In this document: positions 11,640 through 21,133 of the stretch, piece by piece
Layout of the letters: every line of letters starts with the position of its first letter
How positions within the stretch are numbered: position 1 is the first letter of the stretch
Assembly (NCBI GenBank): GCA_027919835.1
Contig: JANVFP010000030.1
Coordinates: 186,001-250,000, forward strand
DNA from: Lentinula raphanica
Lineage: Eukaryota > Basidiomycota > Agaricomycetes > Agaricales > Omphalotaceae
DNA: 64,000 bases
Direction: 5' to 3'
Program-made: the position numbers and the translations under genes
The notes under the pieces: generated by a model
What the model saw: only the letters and a program-made list of their open reading frames with translations
What the model was told of the DNA's origin: nothing
Databases searched by the model: none

Positions 11640-12640
11640 CACCAGGCTTTATTCAAGAACGATTTTTTCTTCTTGAACTACAAGACGGCTAGCCAGGCTA
11701 ACTCGTAATGCTATCTGACACGATTTCACTCATTCCGACTCGACGGGATTTTCACTGGGATTCATCACTCAGTCGATCCAGTCAATTCTCCGGAGTGAAA
11801 CCCAGTGGCAGTGAAACGAGACTCGAGAGTCGAGAGGAGAGAATCACGGTCCACCGGACGATTCCTCGGCCTCCTGCCTTCAACAGCAACTCTTCCATTT
11901 GCAAAAAGTTCTATGTATGATCCCCCTTCTTCCGAGTCGCCAGTCAACTTCCACTGATGAACTTTGGGTGTCTGTTGAATGTTCGTTTCCGGTAAGTTGA
12001 TTTCTCAATTTTCGACTGAGTCTGGACTCTGGAGAGCGCATGCGCATATGGGTAATGGTCATGGAAGGGGCAATGAAGAGGTGGCAAGAGGCTCAAAGAG
12101 TCAAGGATCGAGTTGAAGATAGTACTTACGGGCTTACGGAGGTCAGTGTGCCTAATAATGTTGGTATGAGGACACAGATACCGGGGGCCGTTGACCTGTT
12201 CACTGGTCACGGCCCTAAGTTACAGTAGGCATGGATGCCACCAGTGATGGGAGGGCATGGGTTGGTCACGGTGGTACACATCTTGGATCGCAGGGGATAC
12301 TTCAAGCAAGTTGGAATGGTCTTTCAAGGAGTCTTCAACGTTCTTGTATACATCTAGATTTCAAAGAGCAAGAGCTCAAGCTCGAATCGAAATCCGACAC
12401 TCATCGTCGGACTCTTGTGATGCTACAGAGTGTGACATAGGCTGCCTTTGAGAATGAGAACACAGACAACGAGAAGGAGAGTGAAGACGTAGAGAGAGGG
12501 GGAGAGGGAGAGGAGAAGTGGGCCGTTGAAGAGGTGGTGGTGGCCCTCAATTCGATGGAGTCCTCTCCTAGTTTCTGGGTGGATGGTTACACATTTACTA
12601 CCATCGTAACTAGTACAGTAGTGTAAGTGTGGGCATCGTG
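11640..12640. other. Intergenic stretch, nothing recognised
   Basis: Short frames on both strands overlap each other without family resemblance or credible splice structure. I see no RNA gene, TIR or conserved promoter block here. Confidence 0.4.
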
Positions 12641-12641
12641 A

Positions 12642-13879
12642 TCACTGATCACTGTCAGTCGTAAGCTGAGTGTGCTGATCGGGTTTGGTGCTACTGGTGG
12701 CCGTGTGGGCGTCATGAGCAGGCTGACTCGAAGCGGGTTCAGCCCCAGGATTGGAACGATCGAGTGGATTCGGTTGATTCGGAGGGTGTCTCTGAGCCTG
12801 GTTGAGAGAGAAACGCATCAATACAATGCATCAACATCAACGAGGGTATTCTGACTCTCCTTCACGAAACTACTCACCGCAGCAGTCGTATGACTCTCAG
12901 CCTGACTCGTGCCAACACCCACTCGATCACCCACATCCACATGCACACCATCTCTCTCTACTGGCACAACAGGCACCCCCATCTTGCCCAACGCCCCCTT
13001 CGCAAACCCAAAATTCCTCATCCCATCCCTCAACACACCATGCATACCCTCCTCATCGATACTCGTCACCAAACACCCGCCGTTCCAGAGCTCGGAGACG
13101 CCAGCGGGGTAGATGTATCCGGCACAGCCGTGGAAGGGACACGAACCGCCTTTGACGACGAATGTGGATTCGGTTGTCAGGAGGAGGTCTGGGAGAGCGT
13201 CCATGTCCGTGTCTGTGTGCATAGGCGTATTCGTCTCTGTGCCCGTCGTCGTCGAACTCGTCGGAATCTTGGGATACAACCCGTTCCTCAACTGGAACAA
13301 CAGATCCTCAGGGATCTCACCCAAGAGACGGTTCTCGGATTGGGCCTTTCGGAGGAGGGCTTTGGCGCCGGAGAGGAAGGCGTATGAGGGAGAAGAGAGG
13401 TAGCGAGTCGGGTTGTGGAAGGCGATGGTGAGTTGGGCGGGGTTGGGTGGGTTGACAGGGTTGACAGGATTGACAGGGTGCGAAGGGTCAGCTGGGTTTG
13501 AGGGGATTCCGGGGGTATCAGAGTGAGCTGGGCTCGAGGGGTTATGTGGGTTGGAGGGATTAGAGGGATTAAAGTGGGTACCCGGGGAGTTGTACCAGAT
13601 CCGACTAGGAGGAATCGTTACTCGATGATACGGATTGACACTCACAGCAGGGGATCGCCCGGATGGGAGGGTAGTACAGAGGTGAGCGTGGTGATGGTTG
13701 TATAACGGAAGATGGGCTATCTATATATGTAGGAAACTCAGTTACGATGATGAGGTAACAACGAAAAGAGCTGATTCACGCACCGGTAGTGGAATACCTA
13801 GAGTAGTATTGGTTGTGAGGAGGACTATGAGGAGAAGTGATAGTAGCGGCCTCGTGGAATGATGAGAGATGTGCATCAT
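12642..13879 (-). CDS. Secreted protein with Asn-Pro repeat domain, paralogue 2
   Basis: Exons 13879-13784, 13720-12878 and 12797-12642 give 364 residues. Exon 1 is a clear signal peptide (hydrophobic LLSLLLIVLLTT core, then NTTLG). The junction after exon 1 matches paralogue 1 at 8975-9567. Residues ~65-125 are an N-P-x tripeptide-rich segment (repeats of NPS, NPV, NPP) that paralogue 1 lacks. A conserved globular block follows: YAFLSGAKALLRKAQ, then GG-S-C-x4-C-x-G, then TSIDEEGMHGVLRDGM. The final exon model (51 residues, Pro/Asn/Ser-rich) uses GTGAGT and AACCAG; without splicing the frame would stop at 12818. The globular block is shared with paralogue 1, so this is a duplication that gained a low-complexity linker. 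Function unknown. Confidence 0.62.
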
Positions 13880-14289
13880 GAAAACTGGACTCGGACTTGA
13901 GGAATATGTTGTTGTTGCTCGGACAAGGAAGAAGAGAATTGAAGGAATTGGAGGGAACTTGAGGTCAAATATATCGGTCAACGTTGCAGCGTTCAACCGT
14001 TCGATAAAGTGGTTGCTAGTACTTGGGAGTCTGGAGTCCGAAGTGTTACGCGCTACGTTCAAACCCAAGCAAGTTACTTTTGACCTGCAAAAGATCGCTT
14101 TGGGAGAAGGAAAGAGTGGGTTGATTCATGATGCAGTCAGTGGTTGCGTTCTTTTTGTCATCTGAGGGGTTTTTCGCTTTTTGGAGCTGATGCATGATGG
14201 ATCTCAGGGAGCTTTCGGATACAGTCGGATACCGTCTGTGACCGAAGTGACCAGAGAAGAAAACCTGGCATTCCAAGTCCAGCTCCTCT

Positions 14290-14345
14290 GAGTACGTGTG
14301 AGTACAGAGAACAGGACAGCTTGTGTTCAAACGCATGTCAAAAGA
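14290..14345 (-). pseudogene. 5' fragment duplicate of the 14.8-15.6 kb secreted gene
   Basis: Minus-strand sequence around an ATG at 14336 reads MRLNTSCPVLCTH and matches the start of the gene at 15602 (MRLNTSSVLYA) at the DNA level for about 40 bases, including ATGCGTTT(A/G)AACAC. The similarity then ends. The surrounding 129-codon frame has no signal peptide continuation, so this looks like a short partial duplication. Confidence 0.45.
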
Positions 14346-14840
14346 AGATGGCCAATGACAGCTTCGGATAGTCAAGCGTTCTTTCCATTTCCTTGACCAG
14401 CGAGGGAGTTCGGGCGAAGAAAGAAAAAGTTGCAATCAGCGTGTTGTTATCAGAAAAATAGCGCAATATTTGATGATCCTCACTAGACCGACGCTCCTAA
14501 TGGTCAAATCAGTACGGTGTAGTATACCTGGCCTGAAAGGAAACGTCGGTGATCATTTCATCCTCAGAGGAGCTTCGGACTCTTCGTTTTTCTTTCACTG
14601 AGATCACACAATGAACGACTGTCTTATCATAGAGACTTGAGACGATTGAGACCACAACACCCACCAAGGAACTGAATATATAACAAGACTGCCGTGCGTC
14701 CGATTACAGATTCTAGTGGGAAAACTGGTAAATGTGATCTACCGTTTGGATGACTCTTTCGTTCGTCCAACAACACGATCCTTGAACCCGCTCAATGCCG
14801 TAGTACATGCGTTCCACCATCCATTCTGATCATCCTCAAC

Positions 14841-15602
14841 TTACACAACCTTACCCACAGCAGAAGGCGCGGATTCGCGTCCGGGTTGGGAAAACGCAAG
14901 TTTGGGGAGACAGAGGCGTGACGGGCATGATTTTTTTCCACAGCTCTTGTACGGCTGGATAAAGGGGGAGAGTGATGGTGAGTATCAAGATGTGCATAAT
15001 CAAATCTTATAATTACGCACCGGTCCAATCGAAAGCTGATCAGGACATTTACCTTCAGATTTCAAGCCAATGCACCTCTTCAGAGAGATCCTCATACTCG
15101 CCTTCGAACAGTCCAAAGGTTTATTCGGGTATTTCGGGTCAATCAAGATAGCGACAAATGCTTCGCCCGCGATTTGTACGGAAGTACCTCTGGAACGAGA
15201 GTAAAACTGGAGACGGTACTCAAACTCCCATAGTCCATCCGTCAACTTATTGAAGCTGTGAGGAACAGGATCATCTTCTTTGTTGTCCACTGCAGCATAG
15301 GCATAGAGGAAATGAATCTGAGCGACTCGAGGCCCTAGGACGGTGTGAAGGTGGTCAAACCCTGCTGTGACGTAGTTGTAGATCAGATCGTGACTGATTC
15401 CTTCGACTGGTTCATGCTCGTTGCGCCAGTGGTGCCAGTCGGAAGGCTGAACGGAATAGTAGATAGACAGTGATGGTCCTGTCGTGGCTGGGTTTGGGAT
15501 GTCCGAGTCATTCGGCCGAGGCAAAGAGTTGCTAGAAGCTGTGTGGAGAATGGCGCTCGAGCAGACAAGAGCATAGAGAACAGAGCTCGTGTTTAAACGC
15601 AT
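14841..15602 (-). CDS. Predicted secreted protein, uncharacterised
   Basis: Exons 15602-15021 and 14954-14841 (66-bp intron, GTGCGT...TATCCAG) give 231 residues. The N-terminus MRLNTSSVLYALVCSSAILH is a good signal peptide. The mature region contains aromatic and acidic segments (YSVQPSDWHHW, LWEFEYRLQFYSRS, AFVAILIDPKYPNKP) suggesting a compact beta-rich domain. The second exon adds a basic tail with closely spaced cysteines (SCGKKSCPSRLC). Without splicing the frame stops after six more codons, so the second exon is less certain than the first. No known family recognised. It sits among other secreted-protein genes in the 9-17.5 kb interval. Confidence 0.58.
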
Positions 15603-16018
15603 ATCGGGGGAACCTAGTAAACACAGATGATAGCTACGAAGAGAAAAAAATAAACCTTGTCGTCAGCGCCCACACGACAAGAGAAAATTTAAAAAGCCAA
15701 TCATTGGATCCTCTTACATACCAGATTGATTGTGGAGGGAGCAGGAAATATAGCTTGGAGTTGAAGAGTCAGCGATCGAGCTTTCTGTTCCTTGGCCAGC
15801 AAGGAAAGATGGTGGTTGTTGAGTGAAAGCAGGATGAAGGGGCATTGCGAAAGAGCAAGCCATTTTCTTTGTGATGTTGCCCAAATACTCCCAAATACCG
15901 CAATTGACAATGATCTATGATGTGGATCACAATTGCAATGTTCTTCCGTCTTCCCATAGCTGCTGCATAGCAGCCCATATGCACCTCCACCGCCACTTCT
16001 AGTCTGACAACGATGAGA

Positions 16019-16125
16019 GTTGACGTTGAAAATCTCAGGTGCACGTTCAAATGGGACAACTCTCCCGCCATCCTCTGTATCTTCCCCATCATCATCTTCT
16101 CCTGAGTCCTTCTCCCACCCATCCC
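16019..16125 (-). pseudogene. Fragment duplicated from the C-terminus of the 18-21 kb MDR gene
   Basis: In one minus-strand frame this reads GEDTEDGGRVVPFERAPEIF, matching GEDTEDGGRIVPFERAPELF near the end of the 18032-21133 protein. DNA identity is high over roughly 90 bases and fades on both sides. It is a partial copy left ~2 kb from its source, with no start or stop of its own. Confidence 0.65.
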
Positions 16126-16868
16126 AAAAGACTCAAGAGTCATCCGTAGGATCACTACTTATCGATATCACCAGATGGAAGATGCATCACCCTGTTTCCG
16201 CATGGTCCTATGGTCAAAGATGGTTTCTCATGCGCGATTTCATTCCCCGTTGGATGCTGAGCACTGAGCACTGAGCACTGAGCCGGTGCATAGCATTGAG
16301 CAATATTCATATATTTATCGACACGTACTATACACCTCAACTGATTTCAACTATTCTCTGGTCCTCTTCAAGCCCAAGTTCTTCACCTAGTACTTACTAC
16401 TCAGCGCTGGTTCGGTACGTGCTCTGTTTTTTTCATGTCACAGCTTGAACTCACACATAGAAAAGCTTCTTTCAAAAAATCTCAGTTGACCGAGCCATTC
16501 GAACCGTGAATCGCTCTAGTCGACTGTCATATCATAATTGTTTTTCTTGCGTTTGCTGGTCAAAAAACAAAGAGTCTCTGCTCTCTGCTCACCCTCGCTT
16601 AAGTGAGTCCTCTTTGGGCTCTAGTACAATGGTTCACTAATGTAGTTAATCAGAGTTAATCTTGTACTTTCTGATTTTCCACTTAGACCATCTCTCTCTG
16701 TCTGCGAGTCAAACTCCGATCGCAGCCCATCACTCTAGCCACTCTCCACATATCTTTGTCCTGCGCTCTACGCCCTCTGCCCTACATCCACATCTCGAAG
16801 ATCTCCCGAACGTTTCCCATAAACCCTTTCCAAATCCTGAACAATCTCAATCTCCTCAATTGTTCAGA

Positions 16869-17513
16869 ATGCGCTTCCCTATACCATGCTTCCTTTTTGC
16901 GGCTGTCCTTCTGGATGTAATCTCTGTGGGCGCGAGTCCCTTGCCGCCACATAGCGATCATTCATTGCAGAAAAGGGAGGCTTTAGGTATTGTGCTCTGG
17001 ATTGGGCTTGTCCTCGACGATCAGCCGTTGGAATACAAGTTGGAGCCCAAGTCACGGAGAGCCCGGAGCAACCTTTCTTTACGCTTTGGCAATCACGTTA
17101 CTGTCATCTTCACAGATGGCGGAGTTAACAAGCGATTGGAGGTTACTGAGAAGGGAAAACGACCTGACATGGGGAATTACTACTTCTCATTAGGGTTGGG
17201 ACTGCCACCACGGAGCTTTCAAAAAGCGGACGCTAGAGAACTTCACGTGAACAACCTCGTAAACCTAGCAGAGCTCGATATACCCGTCCATCCCGAGATC
17301 CTCAGAAAACTCGAGGAAGTTCACTTCGTTTTCGAACGCGGCAAAGCCAAATCCGACATCTTTGTCGCGTTTTCGTATTTCGTTCACCACAATTTGCTCG
17401 AACTGGAGAAGGTCATCGAGAAGATAGAGCACACTGTCGAGGTCATGGAGATACTCCAAGGAACTGATTCCGCGAGCACGCTACCCAAGTTGCGCTACCT
17501 CCTAAACGATTGA
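16869..17513 (+). CDS. Predicted secreted protein with Kex2-type site
   Basis: A single-exon frame of 214 residues. The start at 16869 (MRFPIPCFLFAAVLLDVISV) was chosen over upstream non-ATG codons because it begins a textbook signal peptide. A dibasic LQKR at about residue 36 suggests Kex2 processing in the Golgi. The mature domain has alternating beta-like segments (LSLRFGNHVTVIF, GNYYFSLGLGLPP) followed by amphipathic helices rich in Leu/Glu (ILRKLEEVHFVFE, LLELEKVIEKIEHTVEVME). There are no conserved cysteines. I do not recognise the family. It is transcribed toward the convergent MDR-type gene on the other strand. Confidence 0.62.
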   Translation: MRFPIPCFLFAAVLLDVISVGASPLPPHSDHSLQKREALGIVLWIGLVLDDQPLEYKLEPKSRRARSNLSLRFGNHVTVIFTDGGVNKRLEVTEKGKRPDMGNYYFSLGLGLPPRSFQKADARELHVNNLVNLAELDIPVHPEILRKLEEVHFVFERGKAKSDIFVAFSYFVHHNLLELEKVIEKIEHTVEVMEILQGTDSASTLPKLRYLLND

Positions 17514-18031
17514 GCCCCCCCCGGATGTTCACCAATCCCAGTGCTGCCAAAAAAGAATTGGAATTTCGCTATGTAGTTTGTTCTACTGCTTTGGACCGAT
17601 CTGTATATTCGTTGCTTGAAATAGACCCTGATAGACCTTGTTGGGCAGTGTTCTCACTGCTCAGTTGGCAGAACTTGCAACACCTCGCTTTGACTTGCCG
17701 ATTGACGACGGAGTTGAACTTGCATTGGCATGTATGGATGTAAAAGGATGTAGGACGCTGTAGTAGGAGTCAGGACAGTGTTTTTTCTTGGGAGCTGATG
17801 AGCATTTGAGCTTGTTTGAGGCTTAAGCCATCTGCCATCAATCAGTGTATTCCTACGATGTTGACGTTACACTCTAACATAGATCGCATATTCCGTGTAT
17901 GTTATGCATCAAGGTATAGTATGTACTGTGTATACTGTATGTCCGAAAAATATACCATACTGTAAACTGTAAACTGTACATACTCGTATTCGATATCGTT
18001 ATACTTGGTGGTATCATTAATATTACCGTCG

Positions 18032-21000
18032 TCACCCAACGACTCGCACCACCGCCGTTTCTCCGTTCTCGAATAACCCAGAACCAGACCTCGCTCCTTC
18101 TACCCTTCCGTCCTTCCTCCTACTATCTCTATTTCCACCTCTATCACGATCACGATCACGATAACGCTGAGAGTTAAACAGCTCAGGTGCACGTTCGAAT
18201 GGGACGATTCTCCCTCCATCCTCTGTATCTTCACCATCATGTTCTCCCACCCAAGGTCGTATACCTCTCTCTCCCTCATGCCCCCGAGTCAAAACGACCC
18301 TAACGACCTCCCCCAACGTCCCAGCGACATCTTCCCCTTCCCAGTCAACGTCCTGTCCGAGGCTTATCCATGCGTAGTTTATTTTGATCTTCGTTTTCTT
18401 AGATATTTTCGATGATGGGTTGGATGACGAGGAGGATCGTGGTGTTTTCGCTGGTGATGATTTTGATTGGGATGAAGATGAAGAAGACCGTGGGAGAGAG
18501 GAGGAAGGACGAGGTGAGGAGGAGGAGTGGGAGAAGGAAGGGCGAGGGGATGATGATGGTGGTAGGGAAGAAGAATGTGAGGAGTGGGACGAAGAATGTG
18601 TATGGGTATACGTATATGTACTCCTCACCCCCGCCTTCCAATGATCCCTGACCGAAGGCAGAGGGTTAGACGGAGTGTCACCGAGGAGAGTGACAAATTG
18701 TTTTTCGTGGATCTGAACTTGAGCGTCGTCGGCATCATCGATAGTACAGGTACTATCCATCCTCGTCTGGGATAACAACCCCCTCGAAGCCTCCCAGACA
18801 TCCTTCCCGCCTACGGTGTCAAGGATGGCGTCGAACACGTCGCCGTCTGTGCGGAGGCGGTCGATTGCGCGGAGGAGGGCGGATGTCGGCATCGAGGTTG
18901 ACGTGGAGTGGTTGGCATCGGCATCGGCATCGGCATCGGCAACTGTATTGGTGTTAGGATCGGCATCAGTGTCATTGACATTCGAGTGAGGGAATGGGGT
19001 ACAGGAGGAGGAAGACGCTGACGCTGACGACGAGGAGGATAACGACGACGATGGGGAACACCCATCCCCAACTCCGCCTCCGTCATCAAAAATAACATCG
19101 TCTGCACCCCATGCGCGGATCCGACTGGATAGGCGGGCGATGTATCCGTCTTCCCTCTCCTCTGGCAGAGTCACAAGAGGCACATGCACACACACGTTCC
19201 ATCCCAGACGAACGAGCATCTGCACTGCGAGAGCGCCTGGGCCGACGTGGCCGCAGAGAACGAGGACGCGTGGGCGGGAGGAGGATGAGGAAGAGGGAGG
19301 GGATAGGAATGAAGGAGAGAAGGGGTGTGAAGGGGAAGAAGGGGAAGAAGGAGATGATGAAAGGGGAAAGGAAGAGGGAGATGGATGAGATGAAAGTGAT
19401 ACACCCCGTACGATGGCCCTTACTGCTCTATACGCCGGAATGCCACAGAGAGGTAAGAATGCGTATTCGTCCTTTGTCAATGACAAACTCCGATTCGGAT
19501 GAGGCACGCCACACACCCTCCGTCTATTTAGAACCACATACTGCGTTAACCCCCCAGACTTTGCAGGATCCAACAAGCCAATAACCCATTCTCCTTTTTT
19601 CAGATCATCCGGTTCAATTTCCGACCCACATTCGACTATACGTCCTAGGAACGATCTTCCAGGGATGAATCCTACTTTGCCTACTTTGGTGTTTTGGACG
19701 AGGTGAACGTCGGTTTGGTCGAGGGCTACGGACCATACTTCCACCAAGACGTTTTGGGAGCCTAACGAGCCTTCGGAGGGTACACCTCGGTAGCTCATCA
19801 GACTCAGTCGTATCTCCCGCTCTTTCTCATCCCCACGCCGCCAGAATCGTGTTCGTCTAGCAACAATCCCAGAAGTCACCTCTACACTCGCCATCGTCGT
19901 CTGACCCATTAACGAGGACAGACCCTCCGTCTTCTTCTTCTTGGACTTTAGCTTCACGATCGGGTTGATCGCCGGAGGTGGGGCACGCGGGATCGAGAGC
20001 GAGGGGAAGCCGGGTGTGACGGCTCGGGATGAGGAGGAGGTTGTGGTGTAGGAGGTGTGTGGAGTGTAGGGAGTGTACACACCCCGTCGTTCCCTGGGTA
20101 CGCGCTCGCGCTCATACCCATCTTCAGAATTCTCATGTTCGTCCTCGACTAACGCGCTCATCCGACGACGGGGTTGCTGCTGATAGCTGTTCCGACTGCT
20201 ACGACTGCCCTTTGTCCTCGTCCTCGTCCTATGCCGATTGCGACTTTGAGGTCTCCTCTGAGTGGGATGAGGATTGGGAGAAGGAAGAGAAGAAGAAGAG
20301 GAAGAAGAAGGTGGAGGAGGAGGAGGAGGAACAAGCCAACGGACGTCTTTTGCCCAATCCTCTTCTTGGGAATCAAGGTACCTGCGAGACTCATGGGCGT
20401 CGACACTCGTCATCTCTGTCGACCCTCCCGCGGAGATATGTTCATCGAACAGACTACTCGCACTTGTACTAGAACTTGAGGAACGAGATGATCTCCACGA
20501 ATTTGAATTCCTCTTAGTCTTCCTCGTATTCCTCGCTGTGTTCGTCGTTGTTAATCGTGCTGTCGTAGCAGTAGCAGACGATCGGATCGTCGTCATTGTC
20601 GTCGTTGTAGCCGTTGATGTTGTTGATGTTGTTGTTGTGGATCGTGAAGGAAGTGAAGGGCGAGAGGGTAATGTGGTCTCAATATTCGTGTTTATAGGAG
20701 AATGAGGTGAATGAGGAGGAGAAGGCGATGGCGAGGGTGTGTAGAATACTTCTTCTTCTTCCTCATCTTCAAATTCTTCATCATCGTGTATAACCTCTTC
20801 GCCATCATCTTCAGCATCTCCATCTACCTCTACCTCTTTTCTATCACCTGCCATGTTCAACAGTACCCCGTTTCCACTCTTCTCACCCACCCTCATGTCC
20901 CCCGTACCCGCCTTCTCAATGTTCTCACCCGCCTTAGCGAAAAGTGCGACATCGAACATACTCGCCTTGGCGGAGTAATACTCTTTCTTGTCTTCCTTCG

Positions 21001-21133
21001 GGAACGTGTATTTTCTCGAGGGTTTCCGGAGGAACGTAGGGAGGGAGGGAAGGGTTAGGGCGGGCATGGCGGGCATGGTGAATGAGATTGAGCGGGTATG
21101 TGTGCGAGTGTAAGGGCGTGGCTGGTCGGACAT
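18032..21133 (-). CDS. Large MDR-superfamily oxidoreductase with long disordered regions
   Basis: An intronless frame of 1033 residues from ATG 21133. Residues 1-420 are low complexity: Ser/Thr runs, acidic DDEEFEDEEEEE, and basic stretches. From ~440 a medium-chain dehydrogenase/reductase fold begins: a GroES-like part (QNVLVEVWSVALDQTDVHLV, GFIPGRSFLGRIVECG, GEWVIGLLDP) and a Rossmann part with a glycine-rich turn (VLVLCGHVGPGALAVQMLV), then FDAILDTVGG. Ser/Pro-rich insertions split the fold, and an (Ala-Asp) repeat comes from a GGCATC-type microsatellite near 18910. The zinc-ligand pattern of classical alcohol dehydrogenases is not evident, so it is closer to quinone-oxidoreductase/Ast1-like members, which may be non-catalytic. 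That subfamily assignment is tentative. Confidence 0.75.
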   Translation of the reverse strand: MSDQPRPYTRTHTRSISFTMPAMPALTLPSLPTFLRKPSRKYTFPKEDKKEYYSAKASMFDVALFAKAGENIEKAGTGDMRVGEKSGNGVLLNMAGDRKEVEVDGDAEDDGEEVIHDDEEFEDEEEEEVFYTPSPSPSPPHSPHSPINTNIETTLPSRPSLPSRSTTTTSTTSTATTTTMTTIRSSATATTARLTTTNTARNTRKTKRNSNSWRSSRSSSSSTSASSLFDEHISAGGSTEMTSVDAHESRRYLDSQEEDWAKDVRWLVPPPPPPPSSSSSSSLPSPNPHPTQRRPQSRNRHRTRTRTKGSRSSRNSYQQQPRRRMSALVEDEHENSEDGYERERVPRERRGVYTPYTPHTSYTTTSSSSRAVTPGFPSLSIPRAPPPAINPIVKLKSKKKKTEGLSSLMGQTTMASVEVTSGIVARRTRFWRRGDEKEREIRLSLMSYRGVPSEGSLGSQNVLVEVWSVALDQTDVHLVQNTKVGKVGFIPGRSFLGRIVECGSEIEPDDLKKGEWVIGLLDPAKSGGLTQYVVLNRRRVCGVPHPNRSLSLTKDEYAFLPLCGIPAYRAVRAIVRGVSLSSHPSPSSFPLSSSPSSPSSPSHPFSPSFLSPPSSSSSSRPRVLVLCGHVGPGALAVQMLVRLGWNVCVHVPLVTLPEEREDGYIARLSSRIRAWGADDVIFDDGGGVGDGCSPSSSLSSSSSASASSSSCTPFPHSNVNDTDADPNTNTVADADADADANHSTSTSMPTSALLRAIDRLRTDGDVFDAILDTVGGKDVWEASRGLLSQTRMDSTCTIDDADDAQVQIHEKQFVTLLGDTPSNPLPSVRDHWKAGVRSTYTYTHTHSSSHSSHSSSLPPSSSPRPSFSHSSSSPRPSSSLPRSSSSSSQSKSSPAKTPRSSSSSNPSSKISKKTKIKINYAWISLGQDVDWEGEDVAGTLGEVVRVVLTRGHEGERGIRPWVGEHDGEDTEDGGRIVPFERAPELFNSQRYRDRDRDRGGNRDSRRKDGRVEGARSGSGLFENGETAVVRVVG

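Noticed and set aside
11600..11650. CTTCGAACCCTT motif suggestive of a tRNA T-arm, with a similar motif near 47410
   Set aside because: No cloverleaf, no A box or acceptor stem could be built around either site.
12890..13387. 165-codon plus-strand frame
   Set aside because: Antisense to the Asn-Pro repeat secreted gene; its His/Arg/Pro-rich sequence is a shadow of that gene.
16250..16290. Short tandem (CACTGAG) repeats resembling a small repeat array
   Set aside because: Units are contiguous 7-mers without spacers; a plain microsatellite, not CRISPR or telomeric DNA.
19111..20705. Several 80-157-codon plus-strand frames
   Set aside because: Antisense shadows of the Ser-rich MDR gene; repetitive Arg/Glu composition comes from reverse-complemented Ser codons.
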